DNA of 64,000 nucleotides. Origin: Aquamicrobium defluvii. GTDB taxonomy: Bacteria; Pseudomonadota; Alphaproteobacteria; Rhizobiales; Rhizobiaceae. The position numbers and the translations under genes were made by a program. The stretch covers positions 80,251 through 144,250 of the forward strand of contig NZ_SNZF01000010.1 in the NCBI RefSeq assembly GCF_004363725.1, in the 5' to 3' direction. Shown in pieces: positions 11,079 to 19,962 of the stretch; the stretch's first letter is position 1; each line of letters begins with the position of its first letter. The notes beneath the pieces were generated by a model. It worked only from the letters and a program-made list of their open reading frames with translations, ran no database searches and was not told the DNA's origin.

Positions 11079-12631
11079 GCGCAGCCATCGATCCGGAAAT
11101 GCACGACCTGCGCGGGCGTCCGGTGATCGTCGGGGCGGGCGTCGCCGGCCTGATGACGGCGCTTCTGGCTCCGGAGCCGGTGGTGCTGGTGTCGCGCGGG
11201 CCGCTGGGCGACTTTTCTTCCTCGATTCTGGCGCAGGGCGGGCTGGCTGCGAGCCTTGCCACAGACGACAGCCCCGAACTGCACTGCGCCGACACGCTGG
11301 CCGCCGGCGGCGGCCTGTGCGACGAACGCGCGGTGCGGCGCGTGGTCGAGGCCGCTCCGGAAGCGATCGACAGGCTGGCACGGCTGGGTGTCGCCTTCGA
11401 CAGCGCCACGGATGGCTCGCTGCGGCTGGGGCTGGAAGCCGCGCATTCGCGCCGGCGCATCGTGCATGCGGCCGGCGACGCCACGGGGCGCGAACTGGTG
11501 CGGGCGCTTTCGGCGGCGGTGCGAGCCACACCTTCCATCACGGTGATGGAAGGTTGGGACGTGCGCAGATTGCTCGTCGAGGATGGCGTCATTGCCGGTC
11601 TGCTCGTCGCCGGGCCCGCCGGCGCGGCGCTGCTTGCAACCGGCCGCATCGTGCTGGCGACCGGTGGCGTGGGCGGCCTGTTTCCTCACACGACCAACCC
11701 CCTCGGCTCGTTCGGCCAGGGCCTCGCGCTTGCCGCCCGTGCCGGTGCGGTGATCGCCGATCCGGAATTTGTCCAGTTCCACCCGACCGCGCTGGCCTCC
11801 GGCACAGGTGGAGCGCTGCCGCTGATCAGCGAGGCCGTGCGCGGAGAAGGCGCCACTCTGGTGGATGAAAACGGGGACCGTTTCCTTGCCGGCACGCCGG
11901 GGGCCGAGCTTGCCCCGCGCGATGTGGTGGCGCGGGCCGTCTGGCGGCACCGTGCCGCCGGCCACGGAACCTTTCTCGATGGCCGGCATAGCCTCGGCGC
12001 TTCCTTTGAACGCCGCTTCCCGACAATCGACCGGCTTTGCCGCGAGGCGGGCATCGATCCGGCGCATCAGCCGATCCCGGTGCGGCCCGCCGCGCACTAC
12101 CATATGGGCGGCATCGCCGTGGATGCGGAAGGGCGCAGCACCGTGCCGGGCCTGTGGGCCTGCGGCGAGGTGGCTCGCACCGGCCTGCATGGCGCGAACC
12201 GGCTGGCTAGCAATTCGCTGACCGAGGCCATGGTCAGTGCCGGTCATGTGGCGGCAGGCATTGCCGCGGCAGCACCCCGCGAAGGCATCTCGCCGCGTGC
12301 CGCCGTCCTGCCTCCCGCGCCGGATGTTTCCGCCGTTCGCCCTGTCGTGGCCAGAGCGCTCGGCATCGTGCGCGATGGTGAAACGTTGAGCCATGCCATC
12401 GCCATGCTGACGCCGCTGGCAACCGGAGGCGGGGCTGCCGCCGACCCCGCCCTTGTCGCGCTGATGATGGCTGTGGCCGCACGGCGGCGCGAGGAAAGCC
12501 GCGGCGCGCATTTTCGTGCCGATTTTCCCGGGCAAGCGGTGCAGGCGCGTCCCTCGCTGCTGACGCTCGACCAAGCGTTTTCCGCTGCCGCCGACCCCGC
12601 CATACAGTTTCCACTCGCCCGGAGCGCCTGA
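11075..12631 (+). CDS. nadB: L-aspartate oxidase
   Basis: FAD enzyme that oxidises L-aspartate to iminoaspartate, the substrate of NadA. The 518-residue protein starts with the dinucleotide fold [17 protein letters not shown] and has the flavin-contacting [18 protein letters not shown]. It also carries [10 protein letters not shown] and the C-terminal [16 protein letters not shown] / [15 protein letters not shown] motifs of the NadB/succinate dehydrogenase flavoprotein family, here assigned to NadB by the nadA-nadC neighbours. It overlaps nadA by 4 nt and ends 2 nt before nadC, so all three form one operon. Length is near the usual 510-540 residues. Confidence 0.94.
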   Translation: MSAAIDPEMHDLRGRPVIVGAGVAGLMTALLAPEPVVLVSRGPLGDFSSSILAQGGLAASLATDDSPELHCADTLAAGGGLCDERAVRRVVEAAPEAIDRLARLGVAFDSATDGSLRLGLEAAHSRRRIVHAAGDATGRELVRALSAAVRATPSITVMEGWDVRRLLVEDGVIAGLLVAGPAGAALLATGRIVLATGGVGGLFPHTTNPLGSFGQGLALAARAGAVIADPEFVQFHPTALASGTGGALPLISEAVRGEGATLVDENGDRFLAGTPGAELAPRDVVARAVWRHRAAGHGTFLDGRHSLGASFERRFPTIDRLCREAGIDPAHQPIPVRPAAHYHMGGIAVDAEGRSTVPGLWACGEVARTGLHGANRLASNSLTEAMVSAGHVAAGIAAAAPREGISPRAAVLPPAPDVSAVRPVVARALGIVRDGETLSHAIAMLTPLATGGGAAADPALVALMMAVAARRREESRGAHFRADFPGQAVQARPSLLTLDQAFSAAADPAIQFPLARSA

Positions 12632-12633
12632 CC

Positions 12634-13485
12634 ATGCCGCATCTGCCCACCCTGCCCCGGATACTCTGCGAGCCGCTGGTGCGCGCTGCGCTGCTGGAGG
12701 ATTTGGGCTGCGCCGGCGACATCACGACGGATGCCATCGTGCCTGCCGATGCCGTCGCCACCATGGCGCTGGCGGCGCGGCAGGATGGCGTGGTCGCCGG
12801 CCTGGACATCGCGGCCTGTGCGTTCACGACCATCGACCCGCGCGTGGAGATGGACATCGGGCATGCGGACGGCAGCGCCGTTGCGGCGGGCGGCGTGATC
12901 GCCACGGTTCGGGGGCCGGCGCGCGCGCTGCTTACCGCCGAGCGTACCGCGCTCAACCTGCTCTGCCATCTGAGCGGTATCGCCACCGCTACCGCCGCGG
13001 TGGTGCAGGCCGTTCGCGGCCACAAGGCGCGGATCGTCTGCACCCGCAAGACGACGCCCGGCCTGCGTGCACTGGAGAAATATGCGGTGCGTGCCGGCGG
13101 TGGGAGCAACCACCGCTTCGGGCTCGACGATGCCGTGCTCATCAAAGACAACCACATCGCGATTGCCGGGGATATTCGCACGGCCATCGCGCGGGCGCGC
13201 GAGGGAACGGGCCATATGGTGCGCATCGAGGTGGAAGTGGATTCGCTTGCCCAGCTTGAGATCGCGCTTGCGGCAGGTGTCGATGCAGTGCTCCTCGACA
13301 ACATGTCGGTGGAGCAACTGGCCGAGGCCGTTTCCATGGTCGGCGGGCGGGCGCTCACCGAAGCTTCGGGCCGGGTGACGCCGCAGACGGCTCCTGCCAT
13401 TGCCGCCACCGGTGTGGATCTGATCTCCATCGGATGGCTCACGCACAGCGCCCCGATCCTCGATATCGGGCTGGATGCGGTATAG
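12634..13485 (+). CDS. nadC: Nicotinate-nucleotide pyrophosphorylase (carboxylating)
   Basis: Converts quinolinate and PRPP to nicotinate mononucleotide, CO2 and pyrophosphate, completing the de novo branch begun by NadB and NadA. The 283-residue enzyme shows the family motifs EDLGCAGDITTDAIV, ERTALNLLCHLSGIAT, TRKTTPGLRALEKYAV, GGGSNHRFGLDDAVLIKDNH and IEVEVDSLAQLE, which supply the phosphate- and substrate-binding basic residues. It starts 2 nt after the nadB stop and is the last gene of the operon. No clear terminator hairpin was seen before the next gene, 81 bp on. Confidence 0.95.
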   Translation: MPHLPTLPRILCEPLVRAALLEDLGCAGDITTDAIVPADAVATMALAARQDGVVAGLDIAACAFTTIDPRVEMDIGHADGSAVAAGGVIATVRGPARALLTAERTALNLLCHLSGIATATAAVVQAVRGHKARIVCTRKTTPGLRALEKYAVRAGGGSNHRFGLDDAVLIKDNHIAIAGDIRTAIARAREGTGHMVRIEVEVDSLAQLEIALAAGVDAVLLDNMSVEQLAEAVSMVGGRALTEASGRVTPQTAPAIAATGVDLISIGWLTHSAPILDIGLDAV

Positions 13486-13544
13486 GGCCGGATCGTCCAT
13501 CCGACACACGCAGTTGATCCGCATTTGCGAAGACTGTATTCATC

Positions 13545-13554
13545 CTGTCGACAA
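13545..13554. promoter_or_regulatory. TGTCGACA palindrome before GntR regulator
   Basis: CTGTCGACAA lies 12 bp upstream of the GntR start codon. The same TGTCGACA core recurs at 14341-14348, before the hydroxyproline deaminase gene. Shared placement suggests an operator for autoregulation, but the motif is short and includes a common SalI-like core. Confidence 0.4.
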
Positions 13555-13566
13555 CGAGGCATCGAT

Positions 13567-14271
13567 ATGAACGACAGGACGGCGGCATCGCAGGCGGAGC
13601 GCAAGCGTGGCGAAGGGGCGAAGTTCGTCTACGACATCCTGCGCGACGATATCATCGATCTGGTGCTGCCGCCTGGCAGCCCCATTGACGAAGTACAGCT
13701 TGCCGAGCGTCTTGCGATGTCGCGCACGCCGATCCGCGAGGCGCTGGTGCGCCTTGCCGGCGAAGGGCTGGTGACGACGCTGCCCAACCGCTCGACCGTC
13801 GTGTCGAACATCGACTTCCTCAACCTGCATACTTTCTTCGACGCGCTGACGCTGATGTACCGCGTGACGACGCGTCTGGCCGCCGAATTCCGCAGCGACG
13901 AGGATCTGGAGATCATCCGCGCCCGGCAGGCCGCGTTCAGCCGTGCCGTGGAGGCGCACGATGCGCTGGCCATGATCGCCACCAACCGCGATTTCCACGC
14001 CGCAATCGCCGAAGCCGGCCGCAATCCCTACTATACGGGCCTGTTCTGTCGCCTGCTCGACGAGGGGCGGCGCATCCTGCGCATCTACTATTCCTCCTTC
14101 GGCGACCACCTGCCACGCCGCTATGTAGAAGAGCATGACGACATGATCGCTGCCATCGAAGCACGCGATGTGGCCGGGGCCGACCGACTGGCGAGCGCCC
14201 ATGCCGACCAGATCGTGCGCCAGATCCAGGACCTGATCGCCCGCGACCGCCGCCAGCCCATAGCGCTGTAG
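13567..14271 (+). CDS. GntR family (FadR subfamily, FCD domain) regulator of hydroxyproline genes
   Basis: A 234-residue repressor-type protein: winged helix at about residues 15-80 (DEVQLAERLAMSRTPIREALVRLAGEGLV) and an all-helical FCD ligand domain after it, with the metal-binding type residues in NRDFHAAIAEAGRNPYY and EEHDDMIAAIEARD. It directly precedes the hydroxyproline catabolic genes, the position of HypR-type regulators in rhizobia. The ATG at 13567 has an ACGAGG site upstream. It likely responds to hydroxyproline or a pathway intermediate and may bind the ATAC-N5-GTAT repeats found before both transcription units (inference). Confidence 0.87.
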   Translation: MNDRTAASQAERKRGEGAKFVYDILRDDIIDLVLPPGSPIDEVQLAERLAMSRTPIREALVRLAGEGLVTTLPNRSTVVSNIDFLNLHTFFDALTLMYRVTTRLAAEFRSDEDLEIIRARQAAFSRAVEAHDALAMIATNRDFHAAIAEAGRNPYYTGLFCRLLDEGRRILRIYYSSFGDHLPRRYVEEHDDMIAAIEARDVAGADRLASAHADQIVRQIQDLIARDRRQPIAL

Positions 14272-14339
14272 GCGAAGGCTTTCTTTCTCATATCGCAGGA
14301 GGCGGTTCCGGCAGAGGTATTTTCCTGGCCCTTAATTTC

Positions 14340-14368
14340 TTGTCGACAAATAAAATACAAATGGTATT
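14340..14368 (+). promoter_or_regulatory. Palindromes upstream of the hydroxyproline deaminase gene
   Basis: A perfect 10-bp palindrome TTGTCGACAA (14340-14349) is followed at once by AATAC-N5-GTATT (14354-14368). The ATAC-N5-GTAT core recurs at 16512-16524 upstream of the oxidase/epimerase unit, making it a candidate site for the adjacent FadR-type GntR protein. Confidence 0.5.
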
Positions 14369-14405
14369 ATGGGGGTCAGCCAATCCGGCTTATGGGAGAA
14401 CCCTC

Positions 14406-15368
14406 ATGAAGGCGCAGATCTTTTCCGGCTGCATGCCGGCGTTGATGACCCCGTGCACCGAAGACCGCAGGCCCGATTTCGATGCGCTTGTGCGCAAGGG
14501 GAAGGAACTGATCGCGGCCGGCATGTCGGCTGTCGTCTACTGTGGCTCCATGGGCGACTGGCCCCTGCTCACCGACGAGGAGCGCATGGAGGGCGTGGAG
14601 CGCCTGGTGAGCGCCGGCGTGCCGGTCATCGTCGGCACCGGGGCGGTCAACACGGCCAGCGCCGTGGCCCATGCCGCCCATGCGCAGAAGGTGGGTGCAA
14701 GGGGCCTGATGGTCATCCCACGCGTGTTGTCGCGCGGCCCGTCCGTCACGGCTCAGCGCAACCATTTCAAGGCGATCCTGTCTGCCGCGCCTGACCTTCC
14801 GGCCGTGATCTACAACAGCCCGTATTACGGTTTCGCCACCCGCGCCGACCTGTTTTTCGCACTCCGCGCCGAGCACCCGAACCTTGTGGGCTTCAAGGAA
14901 TTCGGCGGTGCGGCCGACATGACCTATGCGGCCGAAAACATCACAAGCGGCTCCGATGATGTCACGCTGATGGTCGGCGTCGACACCTGTGTCTTCCACG
15001 GCTTCGTGAATTGCGGCGCAACTGGCGCCATCACCGGGATCGGCTGCGTGTTGCCGCGCGAGGTGCTGCATCTTGTATCGCTGTGCCGGGCGGCGGCTCA
15101 GGGTGATGTTGAGGCGCGCCAGCGTGCGCAGGAACTGGAGAAGGCGCTCGCCGTGCTGTCGGCCTATGACGAAGGCCCCGATCTGGTCCTTTATTTCAAG
15201 CATATGATGGTGCTGAAGGGAAACCCGGAATACAGGCTGCATTTCAACGAAACCGACACCTTGAGCGAGAGCCAGCGCGGCTTTGTCGAGGCGCAATTGA
15301 AACTGTTCGACACATGGTATGCGGGATGGTCGAAGCAGTCCGGCGCGGTGCAGAAATACGCAGCCTGA
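14406..15368 (+). CDS. lhpC: Dihydrodipicolinate synthase family protein, probable pyrroline-4-hydroxy-2-carboxylate deaminase
   Basis: A 320-residue class I aldolase-fold (DapA/NanA family) enzyme. Lys164 in NLVGFKEFGG is the Schiff-base lysine, and YNSPYYGF supplies the conserved tyrosine. Among the hydroxyproline genes here it most likely converts delta1-pyrroline-4-hydroxy-2-carboxylate to 2,5-dioxopentanoate (alpha-ketoglutarate semialdehyde) plus ammonia, as HypD/LhpC does. That step follows oxidation by the FAD enzyme at 16.6 kb. The ATG at 14406 has GGGAG 7 nt upstream; an earlier in-frame codon at 14340 lies inside the operator region. It ends at a bidirectional terminator shared with the convergent reductase gene. 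Confidence 0.82.
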   Translation: MKAQIFSGCMPALMTPCTEDRRPDFDALVRKGKELIAAGMSAVVYCGSMGDWPLLTDEERMEGVERLVSAGVPVIVGTGAVNTASAVAHAAHAQKVGARGLMVIPRVLSRGPSVTAQRNHFKAILSAAPDLPAVIYNSPYYGFATRADLFFALRAEHPNLVGFKEFGGAADMTYAAENITSGSDDVTLMVGVDTCVFHGFVNCGATGAITGIGCVLPREVLHLVSLCRAAAQGDVEARQRAQELEKALAVLSAYDEGPDLVLYFKHMMVLKGNPEYRLHFNETDTLSESQRGFVEAQLKLFDTWYAGWSKQSGAVQKYAA

Positions 15369-15401
15369 AATCCGCGTCTTCGCGGGAATTTTTCTGAACA
15401 G

Positions 15402-15432
15402 AAAGAAGCCCTCCGCAATGGAGGGCTTCTTT
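15402..15432. terminator. Bidirectional rho-independent terminator
   Basis: A 13-bp perfect stem (AAAGAAGCCCTCC and its complement) with a GCAAT loop and flanking A/T runs on both sides lies between the convergent deaminase and reductase genes. It can act on both strands. Confidence 0.9.
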
Positions 15433-15438
15433 ATTAAC

Positions 15439-16476
15439 TCAGGAAATGGCGTCCAGCCCAAGAGCCTCGAGCCTGTCGAGTTGCGCGGCTTCGTCCGCGG
15501 TAAGGGCAATGCCCTGCGCCAGAGTCCGCTCCCGTGCGGCGAAGCGGCGCTGCGAGGGCAGACGCGCGCCCTGTCCGACGATGGCCTCGAACAGCACCTC
15601 TGCCCGTGCCAGCGGATCTCCCGGCCGCCCGGCCGCGAACCGTTCGGGGCTCATGGCGATAATCAGTTCGCCATGGCGCGGAGCGAGCGCGGTGGTGCCG
15701 AGGAAGTCCAGCGCCTCGCTGCTGGTGAAGTCGCCGATCATCACACCCGCCAGCAATTCGATCATGGTCGAGATGGCGGAGCCCTTGTGCCCGCCGAAGG
15801 GCAGCATCGCACCGGCGAGCGCGGCTTCCGGATCGGTGGTCGGTTTGCCATTGGCGTCCACGGCCCAGCCCTCGGGCAATTGCCGGCCCTCGCGGCGGTG
15901 CAGCTCGATCTCGCCGCGCGCGGCAACGCTGGTTGCGAAGTCGAACACATAGGGCGAACGGTTTTCACCGCGCGGCCAGCCGAAGGCGAAGGGGTTGGTG
16001 CCGAGCAGGGGATCCTTCCCGCCAGCCGGTGCCACCGTGGCGTAGCTCGGGCACATGGCAATTGCCGCCACGCCCAGCTCGGTGAGCCTTTCAACCTCCG
16101 GCCACAGGGCGGAGAAATGAGTGCAATCGTTGATAACGAGCGCGGCGATGCCGAGGCTCCTGGCGCGCGCGGCAAGAACGGGCGCGCCCAGCTCGAACGC
16201 CGCGCACGAATAGCCGCCGCCGGCGTCCACCCGCACCACCGCCGTGCCGTCGTCCTGCAATGCCGGCTTTGAATCGGGCGCGACCTTGCCTGCCTTCACG
16301 GTGCGCAGGCAACCTTCGATGCGGTATATGCCGTGCGACTTGCAACCGTCCCGCTCGCCGGCGACGATCACTCCGGCCAGCGCCCCGGCATGATCGGACG
16401 AAAGCCCTGCCTTGCGGAAGATCGCCGCGACCCGGCTTCTCAGCGCCTCGACGCTCACGATGACGGTCTCACTCAT
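15439..16476 (-). CDS. lhpD: Ldh_2 family NAD(P)H-dependent oxidoreductase, probable delta1-pyrroline-2-carboxylate reductase
   Basis: A 345-residue member of the malate/L-lactate/ureidoglycolate dehydrogenase family (DpkA group). It has the characteristic GERDGCKSHGIYRIEGCL, TNPFAFGWPRG, VFDFATSVAARGEIE and PFGGHKGSA motifs; the lysine and histidine of KSHG are typical catalytic residues. Beside a hydroxyproline epimerase and a D-hydroxyproline oxidase it probably reduces delta1-pyrroline-2-carboxylate to L-proline, the LhpD role linked to trans-3-hydroxyproline use. It is convergent with the deaminase and divergent from the oxidase, so the cluster has at least two transcription units. Ureidoglycolate or other 2-hydroxyacid activity cannot be excluded. 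Confidence 0.8.
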   Translation of the reverse strand: MSETVIVSVEALRSRVAAIFRKAGLSSDHAGALAGVIVAGERDGCKSHGIYRIEGCLRTVKAGKVAPDSKPALQDDGTAVVRVDAGGGYSCAAFELGAPVLAARARSLGIAALVINDCTHFSALWPEVERLTELGVAAIAMCPSYATVAPAGGKDPLLGTNPFAFGWPRGENRSPYVFDFATSVAARGEIELHRREGRQLPEGWAVDANGKPTTDPEAALAGAMLPFGGHKGSAISTMIELLAGVMIGDFTSSEALDFLGTTALAPRHGELIIAMSPERFAAGRPGDPLARAEVLFEAIVGQGARLPSQRRFAARERTLAQGIALTADEAAQLDRLEALGLDAIS

Positions 16477-16511
16477 TGCAATGTGTTCTCCATTTTCAAT
16501 TGCAATTTTGC

Positions 16512-16524
16512 ATACATATTGTAT
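16512..16524. promoter_or_regulatory. ATAC-N5-GTAT repeat between divergent reductase and oxidase
   Basis: ATACATATTGTAT lies in the 119-bp divergent promoter region. It matches the arrangement at 14355-14367 and is AT-rich compared with its surroundings. It is a candidate GntR (FadR-type) operator controlling both directions. Confidence 0.5.
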
Positions 16525-16595
16525 TCAAAAAGCCGACAAACTTTCAAGCCAAGGGCTGCCGGGCGGGCAGGCCCTTCCGGCACTGGAGCACAGCC

Positions 16596-17834
16596 TTGAG
16601 CGCACTGCCAGATGTGATCGTCATCGGCGCTGGTGTGATTGGCCTTTCGGCGGCGCTGGCCTTGCAGGCGGAAGGGCGGCGTGTTGTCGTCCTCGATCGC
16701 GAGGGACCGGCCGCCGGCGCTTCCGCCGGCAATGCCGGGGCTTTCGCCTTCACCGACATATTGCCGCTCGCTTCCCCCGGAATATTGCGCAAGGCGTCGA
16801 AATGGCTGCTCGATCCGCTCGGGCCGCTTTCGGTGCCACCCGCCTATGCCTTGCGGATCGCCCCCTGGATGTTCCGCTTCTGGCGGGCCTGTGCGCCGCA
16901 TCGCGTGGCGCAGTCGACGGCGGCGCAGACCGCGCTGATGGATCTGTCGAAAGCCCTGCTTGAGCCTTTCCTTGAGCGCACGGGAACGCTGCCGATGCTG
17001 CGCAAGGACGGCAATTTGCAGGTCTATGAAGGCGAGGCCGAGTTTCGCGCTTCCCTTGCAGGCTGGCAGGCGCGTGCCGGCCACGGCATAGATTTTCATC
17101 ATATGAACGCGCGCGAAATGGCGGAAATCCAGCCCGGCATAGCACCCCGCTTCACGCATGGCACCTTCACGCCGGGCTGGTATTCGATCAGCGATCCGAA
17201 ACTCTACACGCTGGCGCTGGCCGAACGCTTCGTTGCCGGCGGCGGGCGTATCGATCAGGCAGAGGCCAGGGCGCTCAGGCCGGTCGAAAACGGCATCGAG
17301 GTGACGGCTGGCACAACGCTGCGCGCCGGCCATGTGGTGCTTGCTGCCGGAGCCTTTTCACACCGCATCGCCCGCACTCTGGGCGAACGCATTCCGCTCG
17401 AGACCGAGCGCGGCTACAACACCACGCTGCCCGCCAGCGCCTTCGATCTGCGCACGCAGATCACTTTCGGCGGGCACGGTTTCGTCATCACCCGCCTTTC
17501 GTCAGGCATCCGTGTCGGCGGTGCGGTGGAACTGGGCGGACTCGACCTGCCGCCGAATTTCGGACGCTCTCGCGCCATGCTGGGCAAAGCGAAAACCTTC
17601 CTGCCCGGGCTCGATGCCCGGGGCGGCACCGAATGGATGGGGTTCCGCCCTTCCCTGCCCGACAGCCTGCCGGTCATCGGAGTTGCCCGTGAGACGCCGC
17701 GCGTGGTGTATGCCTTCGGCCACGGCCATCTGGGGCTCACCCAGTCCGTTGGCACGGCGCGGCTCGTCGCCGATCTGGTGGCGGGCAGGAAACCCGCAAT
17801 CGATCTTTCTCCCTTCTCGCCCCGGAGGTTCTGA
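16596..17834 (+). CDS. FAD-dependent D-amino acid oxidoreductase, probable D-hydroxyproline dehydrogenase
   Basis: A 412-residue DadA/DAO-family flavoenzyme with the N-terminal FAD-binding VIVIGAGVIGLSAALALQAEG and the LDREGPAAGASAGNAGAF segment, and a C-terminal FAD contact around VYAFGHGHLGLTQSVGTARL. In this cluster it should oxidise cis-4-hydroxy-D-proline, the product of the epimerase, to delta1-pyrroline-4-hydroxy-2-carboxylate for the DapA-family deaminase. The best start is a TTG at 16596 with GGAG 8-9 nt upstream; it places the dinucleotide fold at residue 6, whereas upstream codons extend into non-coding promoter sequence. It ends 3 nt before the epimerase start. Confidence 0.83.
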   Translation: MSALPDVIVIGAGVIGLSAALALQAEGRRVVVLDREGPAAGASAGNAGAFAFTDILPLASPGILRKASKWLLDPLGPLSVPPAYALRIAPWMFRFWRACAPHRVAQSTAAQTALMDLSKALLEPFLERTGTLPMLRKDGNLQVYEGEAEFRASLAGWQARAGHGIDFHHMNAREMAEIQPGIAPRFTHGTFTPGWYSISDPKLYTLALAERFVAGGGRIDQAEARALRPVENGIEVTAGTTLRAGHVVLAAGAFSHRIARTLGERIPLETERGYNTTLPASAFDLRTQITFGGHGFVITRLSSGIRVGGAVELGGLDLPPNFGRSRAMLGKAKTFLPGLDARGGTEWMGFRPSLPDSLPVIGVARETPRVVYAFGHGHLGLTQSVGTARLVADLVAGRKPAIDLSPFSPRRF

Positions 17835-17837
17835 CCC

Positions 17838-18839
17838 ATGGCCACACACACCTTCTCCTGCATAGACGGCCACACCTGCGGCAATCCGGTGCGCCTTGTC
17901 GCGGGCGGCGGCCCGCGTCTGGAAGGCGCGAACATGCTGGAAAAGCGCGCCCACTTCCTGCGCGAGTTCGACTGGATCCGGACCGGGCTGATGTATGAGC
18001 CGCGCGGCCACGACATGATGTCGGGCTCGATCCTCTATCCGCCGACGCGCCCCGATTGCGATGTTGCGGTGCTGTTCATCGAGACGTCGGGTTGCCTGCC
18101 CATGTGCGGCCACGGCACCATAGGCACCATCACCATGGGCATCGAGAACGGTCTGATCGCGCCGCGCGAACCGGGCCGGCTTTCTATCGACGCGCCGGCC
18201 GGCAAGGTGGACATCACCTATCGCCAGGAAGGCCGCTTCGTGGAGGAGGTGCGGCTGACCAATGTGCCGGCTTTCCTCCATGCAGAGGGGCTGACGGCAG
18301 AGGTCGAGGGTCTGGGCGAAATCGTCGTCGATGTCGCCTATGGCGGCAATTTCTACGCCATCGTCGAACCGCAGAAGAATTTTCGCGACATGGCCGACCA
18401 TTCCGCCGGCGATCTCGTGGGCTGGTCGCCGAAGCTGCGCGCCGCCCTCAATGCCAGATACGAGTTCGTCCATCCCGAGCACCCGGAAATCCGCGGCCTG
18501 TCCCACATCCAGTGGACCGGCAGGCCCACGGTGGAAGGCGCTCATGCCCGAAACGCCGTGTTCTATGGCGAGAAAGCCATCGACCGCTCGCCCTGCGGCA
18601 CCGGCACCTCGGCGCGCATGGCGCAGCTTGCCGCGAAGGGAAAGCTGAAGGTGGGCGACGAGTTCGTGCATGAATCCATCATCGGTTCCCTTTTCCGGGG
18701 CCGGGTGGAGGCGGCCGCCAGAGCGGGCGGGCGCGACGCGATCGTGCCCTCGGTCGCCGGCTGGGCGCGGATGACCGGCTACAACACCATCTTCATCGAC
18801 GACCGCGACCCGTTCGCCCACGGCTTCGTGGTCAGGTAG
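17838..18839 (+). CDS. lhpA: 4-hydroxyproline 2-epimerase
   Basis: Cofactor-independent racemase of the proline racemase family, 333 residues. Both catalytic cysteines are present: Cys90 in MCGHGTIG and Cys253 in SPCGTGTSAR. That argues for epimerase activity rather than the trans-3-hydroxyproline dehydratase paralogues, which have Thr at the second site. It inverts trans-4-hydroxy-L-proline at C2 to cis-4-hydroxy-D-proline, the entry reaction of the pathway, and is co-transcribed with the FAD oxidase 3 nt upstream. No transporter for hydroxyproline is visible in the window, so uptake must rely on genes elsewhere. Confidence 0.92.
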   Translation: MATHTFSCIDGHTCGNPVRLVAGGGPRLEGANMLEKRAHFLREFDWIRTGLMYEPRGHDMMSGSILYPPTRPDCDVAVLFIETSGCLPMCGHGTIGTITMGIENGLIAPREPGRLSIDAPAGKVDITYRQEGRFVEEVRLTNVPAFLHAEGLTAEVEGLGEIVVDVAYGGNFYAIVEPQKNFRDMADHSAGDLVGWSPKLRAALNARYEFVHPEHPEIRGLSHIQWTGRPTVEGAHARNAVFYGEKAIDRSPCGTGTSARMAQLAAKGKLKVGDEFVHESIIGSLFRGRVEAAARAGGRDAIVPSVAGWARMTGYNTIFIDDRDPFAHGFVVR

Positions 18840-18846
18840 CCCTGCC

Positions 18847-19959
18847 CTATCGCAGGTAATCGCGGAAGCGGCGCAGCGAGAGGACGAACAGCACCGAACC
18901 GATCGCAAACAGCGCAAGTATCTGCGGCCACACCACGTCTATGCCGGCCCCCCGGAACAGCACACCCTGCGCCAGTATGACGAAGTGCGTGTTGGGGGCG
19001 GCCAGCATGATGTCCTGCACGATCTGCGGCATGCTCTCGCGCGGCGTGAGGCCGCCCGACAGAACCTGCAACGGCAGCAGGATGAGCATCAGCAACAGGC
19101 CGAACTGGGGCATGGAGCCCGCCATGGTGGCAAGGAAAATGCCCATCGAGGTGGTGGCGAAGAGATGCACTGCGGCCCCGAACAGGAACAGCGCCACAGA
19201 GCCCTGAATGGGAACGTGCAGCAGCCCCTGCACCACGAAGACGATGGAGGCGGCCGAGGCGGCAAGCACCACGAGCCCCATCGACAGCACCTTGCTGATC
19301 ATGATCTCGGCCGGCGTCACCGGCATGACCAGAAGATGTTCGATGGTGCCGTGCTCGCGTTCGCGGATCAGCGCCGCGCCCGTCAGCACGATGGAGAGCA
19401 TGGTGATGGAAAACACCACGTTCGACAGCGCACCGAACCAGCCCTTGTTGAGCTGCGGGTTGAAGCGCATGCGCATGGCCAGATCAACGGGAAGTTCCGT
19501 CGCGCCGCGATGGCGGGCGAGGAATTCGTTGACCTCGCTGGACACGATCGACTGCACATAGGTGCCGCCGGTGAATGCCTGGCTGACCCGGGTGGCGTCG
19601 ATGTTCAGCTGGATCGCCGGCGAGTGCCCGGCCAGCAGGTCGCGCTGGAAATTCGGCGGGATGTCGAGCGCGAAAGTGTCGAGCCCCGCATCCATGCGCG
19701 TGTCCATCTCGGACTGGTCGATCAGCTTCGGCACCACGAAATAGGGTGGATAGAAGGCTGTCGTGATGCGCGACGACACCGGCGACTGATCCTCGTCGAC
19801 GATGGCGATGGCGGCGCGGTTGAGGGTTTCCGGCATGGCCGTCACCGCCGTGTAGATCGCGACCGTGAAGGCATAGACGATCAGGGCCAGCAGCATCTTG
19901 TCGCGACCGAGACCGCGCAGCTCCTTCACACCCAGATTATAGATGTTGGCAACACGCAT
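18847..19959 (-). CDS. ABC-2 type transporter permease (YhhJ-like)
   Basis: A 370-residue inner-membrane permease with one N-terminal helix (MLLALIVYAFTVAIYTAVTAM), a large periplasmic domain of about 130 residues, and five to six helices in the C-terminal half. It has the ABC-2 signature region around LIREREHGTIEHLLVMPVTPAEIMISK. It is the last gene of an HlyD - RbbA-like - permease operon on the minus strand and starts 3 nt after the RbbA-like stop. It probably pairs with the permease half of the RbbA-like protein to form the export channel. Substrate unknown; this layout is usually annotated as multidrug or lipophilic-compound export. Confidence 0.87.
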   Translation of the reverse strand: MRVANIYNLGVKELRGLGRDKMLLALIVYAFTVAIYTAVTAMPETLNRAAIAIVDEDQSPVSSRITTAFYPPYFVVPKLIDQSEMDTRMDAGLDTFALDIPPNFQRDLLAGHSPAIQLNIDATRVSQAFTGGTYVQSIVSSEVNEFLARHRGATELPVDLAMRMRFNPQLNKGWFGALSNVVFSITMLSIVLTGAALIREREHGTIEHLLVMPVTPAEIMISKVLSMGLVVLAASAASIVFVVQGLLHVPIQGSVALFLFGAAVHLFATTSMGIFLATMAGSMPQFGLLLMLILLPLQVLSGGLTPRESMPQIVQDIMLAAPNTHFVILAQGVLFRGAGIDVVWPQILALFAIGSVLFVLSLRRFRDYLR

Positions 19960-19962
19960 GGT

